Assembly (NCBI RefSeq): GCF_036320965.1
Contig: NC_092265.1
Location: 3,696,501-3,760,500 of the forward strand
Reading direction: 5' to 3'
Source of the DNA: Panulirus ornatus
Taxonomy: Eukaryota; Arthropoda; Malacostraca; Decapoda; Palinuridae
DNA: 64,000 bases
Shown here: in pieces, positions 32,560 to 43,795 of the stretch
Numbering within the stretch: the stretch's first letter is position 1
Layout: every line of letters begins with the position of its first letter
Made by a program: the position numbers and the translations under genes
The notes under the pieces: generated by a model
Databases searched by the model: none
The model's input: the letters and a program-made list of their open reading frames with translations, nothing else
What the model was told of the DNA's origin: nothing

Positions 32560-34275
32560 ACGAAACAAAATCATGGAATATCACTGTGTGGAAGACGAGG
32601 GACACGCCTCACCAACACCAACGTATTGAACGAGGACCCCAAACTTGTCCCCTCGTCATTCTTGCGTGGGAGAACTTGAAGCAGTGTATGCATTAACATC
32701 CTCTCGACTTCCCAGACCTTTTCCTTACTCTTTACCTTCCACTTTGCCGCTCGACAGAAAGTAGAGAGGGGGAGAGAGAGAAAGGGAGAAGGAAAAGGTG
32801 GGAATAAAGAATGTGGAAGAGGGAGACAAAAGAGAGGCAAGATCTGGAGTAGTAAGGACAGGTGTAAAGATTAATATGTGGTGCAAGAACGCACGGTCAT
32901 ATGGTTGCTCGGTATTTCAACCTGGTGTGGCTCTCGTGTCCTTTAGCCTTGAGGGAATAACATACATCCCCTGTCGCACTCACCTTCTTGAACTTTTCTT
33001 AACATCACTTCAAGGCATCTTTAGCCTCCAACCTCCCACAGGAACTTGAACTAGTTACCTAACCTGTTGTGGACAGTCTCCAGGCGGAGAAATGGAAATT
33101 CACATTTTTTTTTTCTTTTTGGTAAAGTTTTATAACCGACTTTCTTTTACGATACTTTTGGAGTTATATGACGCTCGACCCGCAGTCAAGAATGATAAGA
33201 AATTTAACTTTAATCTTATCAGTTCGTTGGCGATACGTTGTTGGTTACAGATAACTTTCCTTCGTTTAGGTACCAGAACTGTTTACTAAAAAACTGATTA
33301 ACATGTTTCGATCATCCTTCATCCGCAGCAGCGGTTCTTTTCTTATGGAGATCCGCTTATGTGGCCTCTGAAACTCTATCATACCGTTGGCCGTTGCACT
33401 TTAAGAGTAAATATATTCATAAGAGTTTATACAGTATCAGGGCAGAGTATCGACACGAGCCTTAGGTAGTAGTCAAACTTCCTCAAGTTTAGTCTGGTAT
33501 AAAGTACGCTTCAAGAACTCTGAAGAGAGGCTCAGACTGACCCTAAAGGGAATGGATATGAAGCCAGGGAGTACGAAGCAAATGCCCTTGGCCACAAAGG
33601 GCTTACTTAGAGAGCAAGGCTGAGGGACTGAACCCGAGATGGTCTCTAGGGTTGAGCGATGATAAGTCTTCATATACTATGGGCTCTCTAGCCAGGACGG
33701 GAGGTGTGGTGTAGAACAGGAAATGATACGCGGGGAACCAAGGTGTGCGGACCATCCTCGTGTGTGTATTTGTACTTATAAATTATAATGCAAAAATAAA
33801 CTTGAGGCTTGTGGATCACTGTCTCCGTGTAATGGACAGAGAAAGTCATTAAGTTCAGAATATACACATATTTCCGAGGGATGTATGGAGAGAGAACACT
33901 GCCTAATAAACTCCCACGTGTCGACAATATGAAGCGGGAGCCAGGCCATGGGGGGATGGGGGAGGTTGATGGATATCCTCTCCTCCAGATTTACCTTCCA
34001 CAAGAAGACGAAGGACCAAAGCAAGGATTTTTTTCCCCTCCAATTCTCAATCATCTGCTTTTGGAAGTACCTCCTATTCCTCCTTCCTTTCTCTGCCACA
34101 CTGTTTCTAAAAGAATCACATCACCACAACCACCAAAGAGGCCAGTACCACACGTTACTCTTCTCACATAATCTCTCCAAGCATTTACCGTCAGCACCCA
34201 ACCCTAGTGGCCTCTTATCCCTTAAACACAAACGCAATAGCTCTTTGGTCGACCTCTCAGGCACGAATGTAGAAG
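32556..34275. other. Unassigned stretch
   Basis: About 1.7 kb with no array. A purine block lies at 32757-32835. Open frames reach 122 codons (33948-34316) but have no recognised motif and no clear codon bias. Best candidate for unique sequence in the centre of the window. Confidence 0.4.
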
Positions 34276-34540
34276 CCTTTGAACACGTCGCTACGATCTT
34301 CGAGAGAAAGAATTAACGGGACTTGATCACGAAGCCATGGTCCTTGAGCACGAGGGTACGACCCTTGAGCAACACCGTACGATTATTTTCATAGCTTTGC
34401 CTCTGAAACGACATATGCCAATTCTTTCTCACGACGGCCTGGCGTAGTATGATAATCTGGCCTTTCAAGGGCCACGCCCAAAGACCGTACCGGGGTGCTC
34501 ATGGGTCGTACCGTCGTCGTACTCAAGGGGACGTGCTGGA
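34276..34540. repeat. Foldback-like 21-bp array, locus C (direct then inverted)
   Basis: About five direct units (34276-34384; best copies CTTGAGCACGAGGGTACGAC and CTTGAGCAACACCGTACG) are followed, after about 100 bases, by two to three inverted units (34483-34540; GGTCGTACCGTCGTCGTACT then CAAGG). The most decayed of the four loci, but the same order. Confidence 0.78.
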
Positions 34541-34664
34541 GGGACTAAGACCTGGTGTCTTTGTCTCCCGCCAGTAAGCAACATAAAAGTTTAAGGCGAC
34601 GACGATTTAACCTTTAAATACAACCGCCAGATGTCTGGGAGAAACCACCTTCACAGTACGTCAG

Positions 34665-34855
34665 ACGCCAGTGACCAAAGACCTTATTCCTCACAGAGAG
34701 AGAGTGCCACAAGACCTTACCTCCTTACTACTAACGAAGGGAGAGCACCACAATACCTTATCCTTCACTGCTGATGCTGTGGGAGCCGTACAAGACCTTA
34801 TCCCTCACAGTTACTGGAGGGGAGGCACTACCGTCCTATCTCCTCAGTACAATGC
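34665..34855. repeat. Degenerate minisatellite, about 43 bp unit, 4 copies
   Basis: CAAGACCTTATCCCTCAC recurs at about 34676, 34711, 34755 and 34789, with variable GGGGAGCACC spacers. Confidence 0.68.
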
Positions 34856-34956
34856 AGAGGTGTTCCAGTATTTTCTGGAGCTTAAAGTAACGAAGGAAGA
34901 TTATCTACAGATCTGCATCACTTTTCTTTCCTTTCTGCTTTTAACTCTTGGTGAAT

Positions 34957-35065
34957 TCTCTCAATGAAGGCATGTAAATAAATGGTAAAATTCCTTCAAT
35001 GGGTACACGTAAATATATGGTAAAATGTTTTCAATGAATACACGAAAATACAAAGGAAATTAGAC
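34957..35065. repeat. Minisatellite, 35-bp unit, about 3 copies
   Basis: TCAATGAAGGCATGTAAATA then AATGGTAAAATTCCT, repeated with TCAATGGGTACACG and TCAATGAATACACG starts. Confidence 0.82.
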
Positions 35066-35090
35066 TGACTTATCTCTGATATAGCCCAGT

Positions 35091-35147
35091 ATTCAAATGT
35101 AATCATTAACAAAATCAGGGCACTCTCGTTAATGATTACATTCAAAT
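35091..35147. repeat. Long perfect hairpin (15-bp core stem, 17-base loop)
   Basis: ATTCAAATGTAATCATTAAC at 35091-35110 faces GTTAATGATTACATTCAAAT at 35128-35147. The inner 15 pairs are perfect and 18 of 20 pair overall. The loop is AAAATCAGGGCACTCTC. Arms this exact are not expected by chance. Confidence 0.95.
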
Positions 35148-36411
35148 CCTTTACCCAACCCTGAAACAATACCATCTAACTCGCTGTTCAGCTCATCAAT
35201 CCATCGATAGGATTCAGGAAAATGTTGAAATAAATGAAAAAAAAACAAAAACACACGTTTGGGATGTGGAACTCAACACACAGTCCCCTATCCCTGCCTA
35301 TACCTCACCCTCCCATTCCCGTGTCCCGCCTCCCTTCCCCCAGGTCACTACACCCCAGCCTCCCACAGGGTCAGCAGGGGAAAAGCTGGGGAAAAAAAAA
35401 AGATATAGTTGGAGAAATCTCTTATCACATCGAGACACACTCTAGCGATTCGTGTCTCCAGCTGGTAACACAGCTTTAAACCCTCCCCTCCCCATCTATT
35501 CGTCCATCACACAACACACACACACCATGTGGCCTTATCGCTTTCTGTGGATTTATCCCTTCCTTATCAGTGTCGTTGATAAAAGGGTACATTACGAGCT
35601 TCCATTTTTCGACTATGGTCCGAGCCAGAGCGCCAGGTTCCTCACACAGTGATAAGGCAGTGTAAGGATCGCTCTGAGCAGCTTCGCAGGTGTGAAGCGT
35701 CTAAGAAAGAGGGACACGTATATTTCGAGGATAATCCTATTTGGGATCTGTATCATTCAGATATACTCTTCCACTTCAGATTCTAAATCACTCTCTAAAC
35801 GCGACCTGATATGGGTATTCTCAAAACCATGGGTGACAATATCCAATAAATACTTCAAGTTTCTTCTTTTGCTACGTCTACATTTTGTCCATATATCCTT
35901 CGGCAGATAAAACCTTAGAGAGGATGGTCTTATGAGAGATCCTTCTAAAATAAGAGAATCTTAAGATTTACGACGAAATAACTTTCATGAAATTCATTCT
36001 TATGGACTTCAAACCCGCTACGGACGTCCCCCGTCCGACACAATTGGATCAGGTTCCTTAATGCGAACCTTATCTCATCTTGACACACTGACAAAAGGTT
36101 ATTTCACGCCACCAATTCTTCAGACTTATTGTGAGAGATTCTTTTGATCAAATGTTGTCGCTTATAATAGTCAGGGTAACCATCCATCCTTTGTGAAGTG
36201 GAACTGTGTGTGTTAAAGCCGAGTACATCATCACACTCTCAACATGTATTAGCACTGAGCCTGCATAAACACTAAGTATGCATGAGCATATAGCTTGCAT
36301 GAGGATTCAAACAATATCTAAAAAGATATCTCTGTTAAGAATATACTCGACACGCATACACGTGTATATGCATACCCAAGTCCGTTGTTAAGCGTGTATA
36401 TATATAAGCAT

Positions 36412-36412
<1 letters not shown>
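35148..36412. other. Unassigned stretch
   Basis: No arrays or recognised elements. A 41-codon frame (MWPYRFLWIYPFLISVVDKR, 35527-35652) is noted but unsupported. Confidence 0.4.

Positions 36413-36494
<82 letters not shown>
36413..36494. repeat. (GA)n microsatellite, 82 bp
   Basis: Perfect GA array. Confidence 0.97.
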
Positions 36495-36496
<2 letters not shown>

Positions 36497-37004
36497 TGTA
36501 AAGTATTTGGAAAACGGCGAAAAACTCTACGGTGCCGCCCACCCGTGGTTCACTACCACACGCTCTCACTGGCGAATTTCTTATCGTGAGAATTCAGCCT
36601 TCGTATGACTATGTATTATAATGATTTACTTATTATTCTATTCACTAATCGTCATTTTACTAAATGAAAAAAATAGGATATATTTCCTTCGTCAATACGT
36701 CGTAATGAATTTGAGAAAAAATATCTTAAAAGCACGACGTAAAATATAAAATATTTTAAAAGCACGATGTAAAATCTATACATCTCTTTATTAAGTAAAT
36801 TGAATGGTTGACCAGACGCTCTGCTCAGTGACAAAAATACACTTGTCGGTTATTCTCTCCAAGAATAACAATCGAGAAAAAAAAATATACTCTTGCAGGA
36901 AAATCGCTAGATATACAAGTGCTTCATTTTAGATTAGACTCGCGTGACCGTAAAGTTCAGAAAACGTAATGTGTAGCTAGAGAACGAAGACCTTCACTTT
37001 CAGA
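36495..37004. other. Unassigned A/T-rich
   Basis: A tandem pair of AAAGCACGA(C/T)GTAAAAT phrases at about 36729 and 36758; nothing else. Confidence 0.4.
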
Positions 37005-37095
37005 GAGTGCAACTCCGGGACCTGGCTTCCTTGGATTCGAGCCCGGGTGTATGATTAAGGCTCTTGCCTCCTTCAGAGCCCTCAGATCCGTCCTA
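37005..37095 (-). mobile_element. Possible tRNA-derived SINE remnant
   Basis: Minus strand: A-box-like GGGCTCTGAAGGAGGCAAG (about 37083-37065), then B-box-like GGGCTCGAATCC (37044-37033) about 35 bases later. The shape resembles a tRNA head, but no cloverleaf was confirmed. Its 3' flank does not match the other SINE copies. Confidence 0.35.
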
Positions 37096-37348
37096 GATGT
37101 ACTGTATATGCGTGATAATTTCGACTTCTCTTTTTTCACATCTAGTAGACTTCCTCTGGACACACGTGCACTAGAAATGACAAGCTAGAGATGAAAGAAA
37201 TGGATCTAGATTACAGGCTCATCAGCCACACCTCACTGGGGGTGATTTTGAACCACCATTTCATCCACACATTCTATAGTTCGGGGAGAGCAATTATCCA
37301 GCTCGTTCTCGCCGCTGGACGGGTGTGGAGTGGGGTGCGGTGGTTTGG

Positions 37349-37363
37349 GGGGGGGGGGGGGCA
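37349..37363. repeat. Poly-G run
   Basis: About 14 consecutive G on the plus strand, following a G-rich lead. Confidence 0.9.
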
Positions 37364-37511
37364 TGTACAAGAATGCTGTGGTGTTTCAGGTAAATGTCAC
37401 AAATCACGACTTCTCGAGTGAATGATTAATTTCTAACGTGACATTTGTAGCATGGAAAGAAGTAAGTGCTTATCATCTTTTTTTTCTTTTTGCAATCCAT
37501 CTACCTAATAC

Positions 37512-37514
<3 letters not shown>

Positions 37515-37555
<41 letters not shown>

Positions 37556-37573
37556 GCACACACGCACACACAC
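37515..37573. repeat. (CA)n with CGCA interruptions
   Basis: About 18 CA units, then CGCACGCACACACG variants. Confidence 0.94.
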
Positions 37574-37805
37574 GTGCGTCATCATACTGCCTCCTACAAA
37601 CACACATCCCCACTTACATCCTGCATTTATAACCCTCCAGACGCCCACCTCCTCCAATGCCTCCTCTCCGCCACTCCAAAGACCTGAACGCAATGTGTGT
37701 AGCGCAACAAACGCGTCCACTCCGTCGACACCAGATGGCTTTTAGTCCCAGACGAGAAAGCCTTGAGAATAGTATTGTCTGTGGGCCCATGGAGACATGC
37801 TAGCA

Positions 37806-38160
37806 CCTTGGGAACGACGGTGCGACTCTTGAGAACGACAGTACGACCCTTGAGCACGCCAAGTACGATCCGAGAGCGCAACGGTTCGATCCGAGAGCAG
37901 ACGATACGATCTTAAGAGCACGACGGTACGATCTTGAGCATGATAGTACGAGCCCTTAAGCACGAAAGTACGGTGCTTGAGCACAAGAGTGTGATCCTTG
38001 AGAACAAAGGTGCGACCCCTGAGCACGACGGTACGACATAAATAGACCAAGGGCTGTGCCGTCGTGCTCGAGGGTCATGCCGTCTTGCTTAAATAACATT
38101 TTGTCGTGGTCAAGGGTCGTAATGGCGTCCCCAAGGGGGTCACGCAGTCGTGTTCAAAGG
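37806..38160. repeat. Foldback-like 21-bp array, locus D (direct then inverted)
   Basis: The longest locus. About eleven direct units (37806-38037: CTTGAGAACGACAGTACGAC, CTTGAGCATGATAGTACGAG and others), a spacer of only about 14 bases, then about five inverted units (38052-38160: GTGCCGTCGTGCTCGAGGGT, GTCAAGGGTCGTAATGGCG and others). The minus-strand frames here (84-102 codons) are VLKGRTV-type heptad translations. Confidence 0.88.
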
Positions 38161-38314
38161 AAGATAACGGTCCAGTGTGTCATTATTGCTGCACTCAACG
38201 GTGGTGTGGTAACTACAGTCTTTATATCCTACAACAATAGGAGGTACAACCACATAACCTCAACAAGCCACATTGAAAATGAAGCAAAAATAGTAAAAAA
38301 AAAAAAAGATGAAT

Positions 38315-38316
<2 letters not shown>
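38161..38316. other. Unassigned, A-run at the right end
   Basis: No gene or element seen. Confidence 0.4.

Positions 38317-38399
<83 letters not shown>
38317..38399. repeat. (GA)n microsatellite, 83 bp
   Basis: Perfect GA array. Confidence 0.97.
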
Positions 38400-38402
<3 letters not shown>

Positions 38403-38619
38403 TTAAAGCACAGGAATGGAATGTGAACATCAAATCAATAACGCAGTGCAATACGCTTCTCCTTTGGTCCCCAAACAAAGGTAAAATAAATATATATAAA
38501 AAGAAATACATTTAGGTCAGCTATGTCTTCAGTTCGGCTGTTTTTTTCCTTCTTTTCTTTCTCTTAAAATCAGACAGGGGAATTTGAAAGCTGAAATGAT
38601 TTTTCTTTACATATGTGCG

Positions 38620-38790
38620 TAGGCCAACCAGCCAAGCCAATGCTCAGCCAACCAGGCAAGCCACTGCTCAGCCAACCAGCCAAGCCACTGCTCAGCCAAT
38701 CAGCCACTGCTCAGTCAACCAGCCAAGCCACGCTAAGCCAACCAGCCAATTCAGTGCTCAGCCAATCACCCAAGCCAGTGCTTATCTAAT
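38620..38790. repeat. Minisatellite, 24-bp unit, about 7 copies
   Basis: Unit AACCAGCCAAGCCACTGCTC then AGCC. One copy lacks a block and the right end decays. It reads as eight-residue ATAQPTSQ repeats. Confidence 0.92.
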
Positions 38791-38799
38791 ACGATCCAT

Positions 38800-39260
38800 T
38801 ACGGTGTCTAGGTAATCATCACCCGGTATATCTTCCTCCTTTCCAGGCCCTTAGGCCGTCAACCTCTCCCATCAACACCCACTTCACCCCCGCCCCTCCA
38901 ACTGCCCTCTAGGCTGTCAACTCCTCCCTTTTAACCCCCATGTCCCCTTCCCTCCATTCAGCCTACCTCTGGGCCTTCTGTACAAGGCTCGTCTCTCATG
39001 GTCCTCAAAAGCCCATTTTCCTGACAAATTTTCATACAACCTTCCCTCCTCACGAGCCCCGTGCTTCTTCTACCCTGATACGTTTTCTTCCCCTTCTGTC
39101 TTCATCAGGCATCCTTCTACCCCTTCCCTACTTTCATCACAAGCTCTCTCCTGCCCTTACAACTCCTTCCCTCACCTTAAACCAGTGACCATTACGGCGC
39201 TACTATGATTGCTATATGTGACTACTATTCATGTGTTATGGGGAGAAAGAGCTTTACACT
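38800..39260. other. Pyrimidine-rich unassigned
   Basis: C/T-rich with scattered CCCTTCCCT phrases. No coding-like frame. Confidence 0.45.
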
Positions 39261-39261
39261 C

Positions 39262-39300
39262 GTGTGTGTGTGTGTGTGTGTGTGCATGTGCGTGTGTGTA
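39262..39300. repeat. (GT)n with CATG/CG interruptions
   Basis: GT array broken twice. Confidence 0.93.
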
Positions 39301-39724
39301 ACAGAGACTCCAAGCTTAAGCAGTGACCAATCAATAGCAGCAGAGCCAGAGTTGTGGGATGTGAATACAAATGGAGGTAAGATTAAAAAAACAAAGGTTG
39401 CCCTACGTTGATTAATGGTACAATATCTTGATTAATGTTACATCAGTGCTAAATGTTTCGGGCTATGGGACGGTAGGGGGGGAACAACGCTCTCTGACAG
39501 ATGCGATGGAGCGTGCTGGCTCGCGCAAGTTTAAGAATGAATCAGAAGTTACGATCCTCATTCACTTTTCCATTTTCATGATATTCATGATTGTTCAATA
39601 TTCAGACTCTTTGTCAATACCATCCACATCAACAGGGTGTTAATGCACAGTGTTCCTCGGGGATGTGATGGAGTAACATGATTTGCATATCGAGAATAAA
39701 ACATATCTTAGACTGAGGAAGAGA

Positions 39725-39822
39725 CTGAGAAATGACGGTATTTTCCATGTAACTCCACAATTTCTCAGCAAGACTGAGAAACGATAGTGTTATCCTGGTA
39801 ACTCCATAATTTCTCGGCAATC
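39725..39822. repeat. 49-bp tandem duplication
   Basis: AGACTGAGAAATGACGGTAT and AGACTGAGAAACGATAGTGT start two copies that both end AATTTCTC(A/G)GCA. The preceding 39300-39720 is unassigned. Confidence 0.85.
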
Positions 39823-39829
39823 ACAACAT

Positions 39830-40299
39830 CCAAACAACCCTAAAATCTTTCAGATATTTTTTGTTTTACTCATCTTCCTCCATCGTAAATGACAACGAAC
39901 TTCGCTGGATGACCTGTGTCACTTCGATCATCAAATATTCCAAGTCTGATAAACACAACTTCCGCGTTTAATCTTATAAAATCAACACAATATTCCCTCT
40001 TTTTCATTCAACTTCTGCGCCTTCCATTTTACTTTCAGCAGCTTTCTCTTGTACATCTCCCACTCACACGCACTCCTTCCCTGCAAGTAACGTCCAGCCA
40101 CCTCTCTTTTCTCGTTCTTTTCCCTTCTCGATTTTCACTTCGTTCACACTTTACTAACAGTCACACCTTCCTTATATACACCTCTTATTCCGTTCCACCA
40201 CGTTTCCTTACCTCCACCCTCCCTCCACGTCCGACAGTACTGCCGCGCTACGAGATAAGAACACCGATAGGAGAATATGCTTTAAGCTTAAACGAATGT

Positions 40300-40303
<4 letters not shown>
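39830..40303. other. Pyrimidine-rich unassigned
   Basis: C/T-rich plus strand. The 180-codon frame 39916-40458 is Ser/Leu/Pro/Phe low complexity running into the TC array. Confidence 0.5.

Positions 40304-40354
<51 letters not shown>
40304..40354. repeat. (TC)n microsatellite
   Basis: About 25 TC units. Confidence 0.96.
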
Positions 40355-40356
<2 letters not shown>

Positions 40357-42666
40357 GACAGCGTTGCCGCCATGGTAAACCTCACTCATCCTCGGCAGGT
40401 TCTTCTTCCCTCCCTCCTTCCCTTCTCCCTGGGAGGGTGGAAAAGTCTTGGAGGCTGAACCACTTTCTATACCCAGGTGCAAAGCCCGATGATGATGAAG
40501 TCTACGTGGGTTAGGCAAAAAAAATGTAAACTATAATCAAAAGTTCTGATGAACTTCGGGTACGAAAAATGGTGCAATCAATGAAGGAAGAAAAAGCAAG
40601 AAACAATACAGGCGGGATAAACTGGACTAAACGTAAGGGAAACTGAGATACAAGAAAATAAACGTAGAAATAAGGTAAAAAGAAATAGAAAAGAAGGGAA
40701 GTGGAAACGTCTGTCATACGACAAAATTGATAACAGGAGAATAAAGGAAAACTGGATTAAAAAAGAAACTGGATATTTCTTTTTTCAAAAGAGAGAATCT
40801 ATTTTATACAAGGAATCCCTCGCCCCCAGAGGGTGCTCTTTAGGTATACGAGAGCCAGGTAAAGTGGAACACTTCAGGCAGGGGGCAGCCTCCTGGGAGA
40901 AGGCGAGAGATGTATATAAAGTTGTCACTTATTAGCGAAGGAGACAAAAGGATGGAGATGGTAGGGAGGGAGGGAGGGTGGGAGACGTGTGTGTGTGGGG
41001 GGGGGGGGGGTATGAAGGGAGACAGGCAAGAGGAGTTAGGGAGGGAGATACAAGTGGGGAGAAAGGTAAGCAGGTAGGACGCAGGTATTAAGGCATGCAG
41101 GATGGAGGTAAGATGGGTGGGAGTGAGGCACACGAAAGACAGCAGGGACATTGGGAGGGAGAAAATGAGGGAGAAGGGGAGAGAACGAGGGAGACAAGTA
41201 GGAGGAAGGGAGGTGAGCGAAGCTAACGGGTGGAAGGAAGAGGAGGAAGTAGGATGCATTTCATACAATATGAAACGCAGTCAAATACGACCTAAACTAA
41301 ATGGAGCACTGGGATGCGGGAACGAACCATCAGGGAACATGGCGGAGCTCGAGGAAGATGGAACACTGAGGTGGGGAGGGTGGAGCGTTCCATCAGAACA
41401 CCTCAGGGAACACAAGCGGAGCAACACATGCCACCAGCTCTGGGTTGCACACAGGGAAACGGCGAACACAAATGGAAACGAACGAGGCAATTTGGAATAC
41501 ACCCGAAAACGAATGAGGCAATAGAAACCCCGAATTTGTGTGAACGTAAAGGCGAGAAACAGAAATGGTCAGGCGGGGTGCAACAGAGTTAAGGTGGATG
41601 CTATGTAGAGCACCATGTGCAGCAGATACAGACACAGGAGAGGAAGGGGGAGGTAGAGAGTCAATGGGGAGATTGGGGCAGCAGACACACATCCAGAGAT
41701 GGACGGGGGGAGCAGTCAATCACGGGGAAGAAAAGAGCCGCAGACAAAGACGCGGTATAAAGACGAGGCAGCAGACTCTCGCAGAGAGACAGGACAACAA
41801 ACACAACCAAGGGAAAGAGAGAGAAACAGAGCCGACAGCACCACGGGACAGAAAAGAGGGTCACCAGCTCGTGGCGAGGGACAGGATGGAGAAAACTTCC
41901 CTTACAGTCGCAGATGAGTAACGAATGACTGTAGTAGTGACAAAAATGGTGTAGGGACAGAGTCAAGGATGAACAGAACCCGGGGCTGGGGATGGACGGA
42001 ATACGGGAAGGGTATTGACAGAAGTTAGGGATAGACGGAGAACTGGGCTAGAGAGGCATAAGGCTAAGTATGGAAACGCAAGACTGAGAACAAAGGGAAG
42101 ACAGTCACTCGCGAGGAATCAGCAGAGTTACTCGGGCGAAATTCCCTCGACCGTGACCTTTGACCTGTAATGAGGTTATCTTCAAGGGAAACCCTCTTGA
42201 GACGAAGATCAATATGTAACCCAATCTCAGTGACAACTGAGGTTACGGGGACCTTCTGGTAAAGCAGCATAGTTACCGCAAGATCCGGTGATATCTCAGA
42301 GTGAAAAAAAGACATAACTGGGTTGGTCTGTGCGGCTATAGAACACTTCATCCCAGAGGGACACAAAGCAATACGCAATCCGGCCATAGACTGTCTGACA
42401 ACAGAGGTAAAAGATCCAAGAATTCATTACTGTATAAATTCTTTACCTAACGTCACCAAGATGTATAGTTACCACCCAGCCAGAAGGCAGGGAAGAGAAA
42501 AGAGTCTGGGAACTTATAGAGAAAGAGGTGAGCGAGTGCCTAGGAGGACCCGTCCTCATAACCTCAACAAGAGAGAAATGAAGCAAAAAATCCCTGTCTC
42601 TAACACAACTATATACACGGTCCACTGACCTGTGTTCAAAGAAGAGATGACGCACATGATTCAGGT

Positions 42667-42668
<2 letters not shown>
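40355..42668. other. Long unassigned stretch, purine-rich at 40900-42000
   Basis: Plus strand is A/G-rich from 40940 to about 41990, with a 12-base G run near 41000. GGGAACAATGGAGG- and CAGACACAC-like phrases hint at decayed tandem repeats. Frames up to 142 codons run on both strands over this tract but are composition-driven. No RT, tRNA-like or gene motif seen in 42000-42668. Confidence 0.45.

Positions 42669-42706
<38 letters not shown>
42669..42706. repeat. (GT)n microsatellite
   Basis: About 18 GT units. 42707-43640 to the right is unassigned. Confidence 0.95.
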
Positions 42707-42708
<2 letters not shown>

Positions 42709-43639
42709 ACACAGCCAGACACAGACAGATGCCGGTCTTCGGAGAGGGATGGATGACCAGACACAGAGGGACACAAGCCCATCACGGGCAGGCTCTGTCA
42801 CCGCCGCCCTGTGAACCCAAGGTAAAAGGAGGAGAGAGGCACTGAAGCGCTGTGTGGAATGGTGCACCGATGTTCATCGAATCATGGCGCAATGCTCCGG
42901 TGACCAGGAAGTTCGGTCTGGTTGAGATAGTGGCCTCAATAACCATCACCTCAAGACGCTGACTGCGCCTTGCATATGATCAATCGTTCACTGAATAACC
43001 AGGATATAGGATCCCAGATAACGTGGAGACTGGTACAAGAGAAAGAGAAGATTTGGATAACGAACCAACGAACGGCTTAAAACCATGACTCAAACGGGAG
43101 AGATCCAAATAATTTCATAATTACGAATAGAAAGTCTTATCACAAAAGAAAAACTCAGACGAGATAAATAAAGTCTACACTGAAGAATACAAACGACGTT
43201 ACACATCAATGACTTGACCCGTCGACCATCTCTCCATCGTGACCATCGAGGCTACAGCCCGACCTCCCAGATATGTGTGTATCTGCGTGTGTGTACAATA
43301 TTACATTTAAACTGAAACTCTGTCAAGTTTATATAAAAATTAAACTTTTGATTAAAAAAAAGTAACATTCCCTTCCATGGATGTGAATTTGTGCTATTTA
43401 GTTTTACAACCAAGGATACGACAATGTCAATGAACTGTCAAAGGTTCGAGTTAAGTAAAAAGGACAGAGACGTACTCGTGTTAATCAATGCAAAAAGCTT
43501 GCGTGTCCCAGCACATTCCAAACGTCACGATATTCATTACTCCTTCATCCACGTATCACACCAACACAAGGTCTGCAATTCATCTTCTTCAATGAAGAAA
43601 ACTGTTAATCTTCTGACCGTGGATCTGTGAGGTCATCAG

Positions 43640-43795
43640 TATAACAGTTCCAGATGAGGACGTCTCCATCTAGAGAAAAGGTATTGCCAAATGGGGACAC
43701 GTACAGCCAGAAGGCATGCTAACATGGCAGTACCAGATGGGGAAGCTTAAAGCTAGAGTAACAGTATAGTAGTCCAAGATGGGAACATGTCCACA
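43640..43795. repeat. Degenerate tandem repeat, about 50 bp unit, 3 copies
   Basis: CAGTTCCAGATGAGGACGTC, CAGTACCAGATGGGGAAGC and AGTCCAAGATGGGAACATG mark unit starts. Spacers between are variable. Confidence 0.55.

Noticed and set aside
39916..40458. 180-codon plus-strand open frame
   Set aside because: Same reason: pyrimidine-rich DNA running into a (TC)n array.
40840..41921. Several overlapping frames of 100-142 codons on both strands
   Set aside because: The tract is strongly purine-rich on one strand; frames are low complexity and conflict with each other.
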